A stretch of 17,105 bases of DNA from Syntrophorhabdaceae bacterium (GTDB lineage Bacteria > Desulfobacterota > Syntrophorhabdia > Syntrophorhabdales > Syntrophorhabdaceae): assembly GCA_026415015.1 (NCBI GenBank), contig JAOAHW010000092.1, positions 1 to 17,105 on the forward strand, in the 5' to 3' direction. Shown in pieces: positions 14,621-17,105 of the stretch. The translations under genes and the position numbers were made by a program. Under the pieces are notes generated by a model. The model saw only the letters and a program-made list of their open reading frames with translations, did no database searches and was not told where the DNA came from. The first letter of the stretch is position 1; each line of letters begins with the position of its first letter.

Positions 14621-15537
14621 AGGCGGTTGTATTCGGTTATCACGAGATAGGTTATGTGTGTCTTCAGGAACTCATAGACTACGGTGTGGAGGTTAAAGCA
14701 CTATTCACCCACAGGGATGACCCTAAAGAAGAGGTATGGTTTAGAAGACCTGTGGAGATTGCAGAAAAAAATGCAATCCCTGTATATACCCCTGAAAACC
14801 TTAAAGACCCAAAATGGCCTGAGATGATAAAATCTATGGCCCCTGATGTCATATTCTCCTTTTATTACAGAAATATGATACCTATGGATATAATAGAGAT
14901 CCCAAGGATAGGTGCATTTAATCTCCACGGCTCACTACTGCCCAAATATAGAGGCAGGGCACCTGTTAACTGGGTCATCATAGCAGGGGAGAAAAAGACA
15001 GGCGTCACATTACACTATATGGTTGAAAAACCTGATGCAGGGGATATAGTTGCCCAGAAAGAGGTAGATATTGCCTTTGATGACACTGCAAAGACACTAT
15101 TTTTAAAGATGGCATATGCGGCAAGGGCATTAATGAGGCAGACCCTGCCCAAATTAGATAAAGGTGTATTTGAAAGGATACCACAGAAAGGAGAATCATC
15201 CTATTTTGGTGGTAGGAGACCTGAGGATGGGATTATATCATGGGATAAAGACAATGTCTCCATCTACAATCTCATAAGGGCTGTGACACATCCTTATCCA
15301 GGGGCATTCACATATCTGGACGGGAAAAAATTATATATATGGTGGGCCATACCTGTAGAAGGGGAATGTCATCTAAGACCTGGGACTGTTGTATCCAAAG
15401 ACCCCTGTGTTGTATCTACTGGTAAAGGCATGTTGAGGCTGATTAGGGTTCAGCTTGAAGGAGACGAAGAGATGGACGGAGAGATGTTTGCAGCAACCTA
15501 CAAAATAGAAAATAAAATACTGGGAGGTAAAAATTGA
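14617..15537 (+). CDS. UDP-aminosugar formyltransferase (ArnA N-terminal half as a separate protein)
   Basis: This corresponds to the formyltransferase domain of ArnA, which formylates UDP-4-amino-4-deoxy-L-arabinose using 10-formyltetrahydrofolate. The catalytic triad falls at the same numbers as in E. coli ArnA: N102 and H104 in FNLHGSLLPKYRGRAPVNW, and D140 in EKPDAGDIVAQ. The N-terminal Rossmann part (1-190) is followed by a Fmt-type C-terminal domain (ISWDKDN...IRAVTHPYPGAF). The start is GTG 14617, overlapping the arnC stop, with GGGAG before it. 306 residues matches the domain alone. The decarboxylase half is encoded by the next, overlapping gene rather than fused. Confidence 0.9.
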   Translation: MKAVVFGYHEIGYVCLQELIDYGVEVKALFTHRDDPKEEVWFRRPVEIAEKNAIPVYTPENLKDPKWPEMIKSMAPDVIFSFYYRNMIPMDIIEIPRIGAFNLHGSLLPKYRGRAPVNWVIIAGEKKTGVTLHYMVEKPDAGDIVAQKEVDIAFDDTAKTLFLKMAYAARALMRQTLPKLDKGVFERIPQKGESSYFGGRRPEDGIISWDKDNVSIYNLIRAVTHPYPGAFTYLDGKKLYIWWAIPVEGECHLRPGTVVSKDPCVVSTGKGMLRLIRVQLEGDEEMDGEMFAATYKIENKILGGKN

Positions 15538-16571
15538 AGATACTGATACTCGGTGTAAATGGCTTTATAGGCAACAGCCTCGCAGCAAGGATACTTAAGG
15601 ACACTGACTGGGAGATATATGGCATGGATATAAGGGCAGATAAAATAAATACCTGCCTTGGAAACGAACGTTTCCACTTTGTAGAAGGCGATATAAGTAT
15701 AAACAGGGAGTGGATAGAGTATCATGTCAAGAAATGCGACATCATAATGCCCCTTGTTGCTATAGCAACACCTGCTACATATGTAAGAGAACCTTTAAAG
15801 GTCTTTGAGCTTGACTTTGAAGAGAACTTGAAGGTTGTAAGACTCTGTGTAAAATACAGAAAGAGGTTATTGTTCCCCTCTACCTCAGAGGTCTATGGTA
15901 TGTGTCATGACCAAGAATTTGATGAAGATGAGAGCAACCTCATCCTTGGGCCTATAAGAAAACAGAGATGGATATACAGTGCATCAAAACAGCTCCTTGA
16001 CAGGGTCATCTGGGCCTATGGCTTTCAGCATGGCCTGAAATTCACACTATTTCGACCATTTAACTGGATAGGCCCAAAACTGGATGAACTCACATCAGAC
16101 CCTGAAAAAGAGGGCAGCTCAAGGGTAGTGACACAATTCATAAGCAGCCTCCTCCTCGGTGAACCTATCAGGCTTGTGGATGGTGGCAGTCAGAGGAGGT
16201 GTTTTACATACATAGATGACGGGATAGAGTGCCTTATAAAGATCATTGAGAACAAAGATAATAACTGCAATGGCGAGATATTCAATATAGGTAATCCCAA
16301 TAACGAGGCCACTATAAAGGAACTTGCATATAAACTTAAACAGCTATTCGAGGAGCATCCCTCTAAAAAGAAGAACACAAAACAATCAGATATTATTGAG
16401 GTATATTCAAAGGAATTCTATGGCGAGGGCTATCAGGATATAGACAGGAGGGTCCCATCTGTGAAAAAGGCAAAGAGGCTTTTAGGCTGGGAGCCTAAGG
16501 TTGACTTAGAGACCGCACTGAGAAAGACCCTTGAATATTACCTGGAGACAGCCCTGAAAGATGAATGCTGA
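15534..16571 (+). CDS. UDP-glucuronic acid oxidative decarboxylase (ArnA C-terminal half as a separate protein)
   Basis: An extended short-chain dehydrogenase equal to the ArnA decarboxylase domain: oxidises UDP-glucuronate at C4 and decarboxylates it to UDP-4-keto-pentose. The 345 residues show the NAD loop GVNGFIG (7-13), the active-site pair S118-E119 in STSEVYG, YSASK (Y148, K152), FNWIGP, and DIDRRVPS near the end with an Arg corresponding to the catalytic Arg of ArnA. The start is the rare TTG at 15534 with GGGAGG upstream, overlapping the previous stop (TTGA). The Rossmann strand begins at once, so no other start fits. Last gene of the cluster. Confidence 0.9.
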   Translation: MKILILGVNGFIGNSLAARILKDTDWEIYGMDIRADKINTCLGNERFHFVEGDISINREWIEYHVKKCDIIMPLVAIATPATYVREPLKVFELDFEENLKVVRLCVKYRKRLLFPSTSEVYGMCHDQEFDEDESNLILGPIRKQRWIYSASKQLLDRVIWAYGFQHGLKFTLFRPFNWIGPKLDELTSDPEKEGSSRVVTQFISSLLLGEPIRLVDGGSQRRCFTYIDDGIECLIKIIENKDNNCNGEIFNIGNPNNEATIKELAYKLKQLFEEHPSKKKNTKQSDIIEVYSKEFYGEGYQDIDRRVPSVKKAKRLLGWEPKVDLETALRKTLEYYLETALKDEC

Positions 16572-16615
16572 TTTTTATCCTTTCGATTTTACACATGAAT
16601 ATATTTATGTTATTT

Positions 16616-16621
16616 TATAAT
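16616..16621 (+). promoter_or_regulatory. Perfect -10 box for apparently leaderless parA
   Basis: TATAAT ends 5 bases before the parA ATG, so transcription would begin at or within a base of the start codon. No clear -35 at 16-18 bases was found; TTTACA at 16588 fits better with TATTTT at 16611. Confidence 0.4.
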
Positions 16622-16626
16622 ATTCC

Positions 16627-17105
16627 ATGGTGATCTCACTGGCAAATCAAAAAGGTGGGGTAGGCAAGACCACAACCGCTGTAAATCTATCTGCCTCAGT
16701 TGCAGTGGCAGAGAAGAAGACATTAATAATTGATATGGACCCCCAGTGCAATGCCACAACAGGGCTTGGTGTCACATATAATGGTCTATATGGACACCTG
16801 TACCATGTCCTTATAGGCAAAAGATCCATAAAAGAGGTCATTAAGAAAACAGAGGTCCCCTTCCTTGATATACTCCCTGCCCACCCTGATTTGATAGGCG
16901 CAGAGGTAGAACTCCTTGATATTGATAACAGGGAGTTTGTTCTTAGAGAGGCACTAAAGGAGATAAGAAAAGAATACAACTACATCTTTATAGACTGCCC
17001 CCCCTCTTTGGGGCTTTTGACAATAAACTCCCTTGTGGCATCTGATTTTGTCATCATCCCCCTTCAATGTGAATACTATGCATTGGAAGGACTGGCAATG
17101 CTTTT
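16627..17105 (+). CDS. parA: ParA/Soj-type chromosome partitioning ATPase (3' end outside window)
   Basis: A MinD/ParA deviant-Walker ATPase that binds nucleoid DNA and works with ParB-parS in chromosome segregation. The visible 159 residues show the P-loop KGGVGKTT (9-16) with the signature Lys, DMDPQCNATTGLG (switch 1 region), IDCPPSLGLLT (Walker B) and LQCEYYALEGL. There is no N-terminal DNA-binding extension, as in chromosomal Soj. A stop codon (TAA 16618) lies three codons upstream in frame, so the start must be ATG 16627 or GTG 16630, and there is no Shine-Dalgarno site. A parB gene would be expected just to the right, outside the window. Confidence 0.95.
   Translation, partial: MVISLANQKGGVGKTTTAVNLSASVAVAEKKTLIIDMDPQCNATTGLGVTYNGLYGHLYHVLIGKRSIKEVIKKTEVPFLDILPAHPDLIGAEVELLDIDNREFVLREALKEIRKEYNYIFIDCPPSLGLLTINSLVASDFVIIPLQCEYYALEGLAML

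Overview
The window looks like a chromosomal segment of an anaerobic or microaerobic Gram-negative bacterium. It is moderately AT-rich, and Ile ATA and Arg AGG/AGA codons dominate. The Arn-type lipid A genes imply an outer membrane. The style of the genes (DGC-domain protein, small CxxC thioredoxin, ArsP-type permease, VKOR-DsbA fusion, Acr3) suggests Desulfobacterota or Nitrospirota. That placement is inference; no rRNA or other marker is present.

Layout. Positions 1-3055 (+) hold the C-terminal part of carB, overlapping glutamine-dependent nadE, closed by a hairpin. Positions 3086-5729 (-) hold a KtrB/TrkH-type K+ channel subunit, its KtrA regulator, and an unrecognised protein; ktrBA has its own good sigma70-type promoter. 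Positions 5809-9121 (-) hold an ArsR-family repressor followed by an ArsP/DUF318 permease, a tiny thioredoxin, a DGC-domain Cys protein and a VKOR-DsbA fusion. Almost the same 18-bp operator lies over the promoters of both the repressor and the permease. Positions 9292-9795 hold a stand-alone EF-Tu domain 2-like protein (-) and divergent tRNA-Lys(TTT) and tRNA-Glu(TTC) genes (+). Positions 9914-10267 (+) hold a small gene that can only be read in full through two in-frame TGA codons. Positions 10393-11885 (-) hold a classical arsR-acr3 arsenite-resistance pair. Positions 12103-16571 (+) hold a tightly coupled arnT-arnC-arnA(formyltransferase)-arnA(decarboxylase) cluster for 4-amino-arabinose-type modification of lipid A. 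The start of a ParA/Soj ATPase, apparently leaderless, runs off the right edge.

The most interesting object is the small gene at 9914-10267. It has a consensus AGGAGG site and an ATG. Two TGA codons follow at codons 9 and 12, spaced exactly like the two cysteines of a CxxC motif, so the product would carry UxxU. A perfect 5-bp hairpin with an AGUUA loop lies 20 nt after the second TGA, in the position and form expected of a bacterial SECIS element. The downstream frame stays open and protein-like for 105 codons and has no alternative start in its first 29 codons. I propose a small selenoprotein with a diselenide-type redox motif, set between two ArsR-controlled metalloid/thiol modules.

No mobile element, CRISPR array or attachment-site repeat was seen. 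The only gene-poor stretches are intergenic regions of less than about 220 bases; their promoters, operators and hairpins are listed.
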